From: Hydrocarboniphaga effusa AP103
Lineage (GTDB): Bacteria; Pseudomonadota; Gammaproteobacteria; Nevskiales; Nevskiaceae
Length of the DNA stretch: 64,000 bases
Assembly: GCF_000271305.1 (NCBI RefSeq)
Contig: NZ_AKGD01000002.1
Span: 992,001 to 1,056,000, forward strand
Reading direction: 5' to 3'
Part shown: positions 63,092 through 64,000 of the stretch, piece by piece
How the letters are laid out: each line of letters opens with the position of its first letter
How positions within the stretch are numbered: the stretch's first letter is position 1
Position numbers and translations under genes: made by a program
The notes under the pieces: model-generated
The model's input: only the letters and a program-made list of their open reading frames with translations
Databases searched by the model: none
Told to the model about the DNA's origin: nothing

Positions 63092-63721
63092 ATGCAAAAC
63101 GCCATCGATTTGCCGGACCTGACGAGGCTCGATCCCGATACCCGTACGCGGATCGACCGAACCGTTCTCGAGATCTTCTCTTCACGCGAGTTCCACCGCA
63201 TCGGTCTCATCGAGATCGCGCGTGGGGCCAACGTGAGCCTGCAGACGATCTACAAGTACTACGGAAGCAAGGAAGCGCTGCTGTTCTCGGGCCTGGATTT
63301 CTGGCTCGGCCAGCTGACCGATGAGCTGCTTCCGCATCTGGAGCGCTCCGGAGATACCAGGACGCGGCTGCGCGGCTTGTTCGATACCGCGCTGAGCTTC
63401 TTCGAGCGCAATCCCAAGGTCATGCAGATGATCATGAGCTCGATGTATCTGAACACCTGGCGCGAGTCGAAGACCTATCGCAATCACGAGGCCTTCGGCC
63501 CGTTGATCAAGCTGCTCGCCGAGGGCCGCGCCAACGGCGAGCTGCGTACCGACGTCAGCGAGATCATCCTGCTCGATTACCTGCAGGGCATCATGTTCCG
63601 GCTCGTGCAGGCCTACGTCGCCGACGACCAGCGCGAATCGCTGACCGCGCAGAGCAATGCCTTGTTCGACATGCTCTGGCGAGCGGTCGAGGCGCCCACA
63701 TCGATGAAGGCAGCCGCCTAG
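63092..63721 (+). CDS. TetR-family transcriptional regulator
   Basis: A TetR repressor of 209 residues. The DNA-binding domain reads VLEIFSSREFHRIGLIEIAR then GANVSLQTIYKYYGSKEALLF; the C-terminal helical domain contains KVMQMIMSSMYLNTWRESKT and a final LDYLQGIMFRLVQAYV. The ATG at 63092 gives MQNAIDLPDL; in-frame codons upstream back to a TTG at 63047 are unlikely. It is separated from fadE by 249 bp and transcribed divergently, a common arrangement for regulators of beta-oxidation genes responding to acyl-CoA. A GAGGAG lies 31 bases before the ATG, too far to act as its ribosome-binding site. Confidence 0.88.
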   Translation: MQNAIDLPDLTRLDPDTRTRIDRTVLEIFSSREFHRIGLIEIARGANVSLQTIYKYYGSKEALLFSGLDFWLGQLTDELLPHLERSGDTRTRLRGLFDTALSFFERNPKVMQMIMSSMYLNTWRESKTYRNHEAFGPLIKLLAEGRANGELRTDVSEIILLDYLQGIMFRLVQAYVADDQRESLTAQSNALFDMLWRAVEAPTSMKAAA

Positions 63722-63733
63722 GCGAGTCTCAAG

Positions 63734-63762
63734 ATCCCGTGCCGACATGGCGCGGGATTTTG
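63734..63762 (+). terminator. Terminator of the TetR gene
   Basis: ATCCCGTGCC (63734-63743), loop GACAT and GGCGCGGGAT (63749-63758) with one G-T pair are followed by TTTTG. On the other strand it lies just after the stop of the edge gene and may serve both. Confidence 0.7.
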
Positions 63763-64000
63763 CTATGGGGCGGTCGAAGTCGAGGCGGGTGCGCGCAGCA
63801 GGCTCACGCGCACGGGCTCCCTGAGCGAGCCCGCCCGCAGGTTGCGAATCCGTTCCACGAGCCCCGCGTTGACGGTGAAGCCTCTTGGCACGAGGCGCTG
63901 GCCGGCCTGCGTGTACAGATCGTCGCAAAGCACCATGCCGGCTTGCAGCAGGCGCACCGGCAGGCTGCGAATTTCGACATGATCCGCTTCGGCGCCCTTG
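63763..64000 (-). CDS. C-terminal end of a protein cut by the right edge
   Basis: The last 78 codons of a minus-strand gene that continues beyond the window. The segment LPVRLLQAGMVLCDDLYTQ, then LVPRGFTVNAGLVERIRNL resembles the tail found at the C terminus of HD-GYP-type phosphodiesterases and related response regulators (usual form: L.pGMvL.eDv....G.lLlprG..l). The identification is therefore tentative; the domains that would settle it lie outside. The end, SLREPVRVSLLRAPASTSTAP, is low-complexity. Confidence 0.6.
   Translation of the reverse strand, partial: KGAEADHVEIRSLPVRLLQAGMVLCDDLYTQAGQRLVPRGFTVNAGLVERIRNLRAGSLREPVRVSLLRAPASTSTAP

Overview
The window looks like a high-GC gammaproteobacterial chromosome segment. 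The order rpsT, murJ, ribF, ileS, lspA, ispH, pilE, pilY1, pilX, pilW, pilV, fimU, thiO matches the order I remember around the minor-pilin locus of Pseudomonas aeruginosa. Two large acyl-CoA dehydrogenases, a two-ExbD TonB system and TonB-dependent receptors fit an environmental, lipid- and glycoside-using organism, perhaps of the Nevskiales or Steroidobacteraceae. That placement is inference.

Left part (1-20256): the start of a TonB-dependent receptor runs off the left edge. Next come ribosomal protein S20, the lipid II flippase MurJ, and the ribF-ileS-lspA-ispH cluster. Convergent with that cluster is a complete, overlapping minor-pilin operon (fimU-pilV-pilW-pilX-pilY1-pilE). The glycine oxidase ThiO follows, and then a second, divergent minor-pilin set (a PilE-like gene on the minus strand; FimT-, PilW-, PilX- and PilV-like genes on the plus strand). 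ileS has an internal tract with codon use unlike the rest of the gene, over its editing domain.

Middle (20257-34461): tRNA-Thr(CGU) with promoter and terminator, a low-GC 50-codon reading frame, and the operon tonB-exbB-exbD-exbD-TPR protein with a REP-like doublet between the exbD genes. After that: an acyl-CoA dehydrogenase, an AraC-type regulator with a probably frameshifted tail, a YbhN-like membrane protein, a ferredoxin-reductase-type flavoprotein, an acyltransferase, malate synthase G and a short-chain dehydrogenase.

Rhamnoside locus (about 34910-57910): this is the most interesting region. It holds a cytoplasmic GH5 glycosidase related to glucosylceramidases and steryl glucosidases, a GPH sugar transporter, a TetR regulator, a carboxylesterase, a tannase/feruloyl-esterase-type enzyme, an acyl-CoA ligase, a TonB-dependent receptor, a lipoprotein esterase, a GH78 alpha-L-rhamnosidase, a DeoR regulator and a complete L-rhamnose pathway (isomerase, kinase, fused aldolase/lactaldehyde dehydrogenase, RhaT). 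Two near-identical 20-bp sites at the two divergent promoter regions flanking the transporter/TetR gene pair are probably TetR operators. The gene content suggests uptake and dismantling of an acylated, rhamnosylated glycoside with a lipid-like or aromatic aglycone, such as a saponin, glycolipid or flavonoid glycoside. A broken reading frame lies just left of the locus.

Right end (57958-64000): a membrane Ser/Thr protein kinase with a TPR-like C-terminal half, a FadE-type acyl-CoA dehydrogenase with a divergent TetR regulator, and the 3' end of a gene cut by the window edge. I saw no insertion sequence, CRISPR array or rRNA gene.
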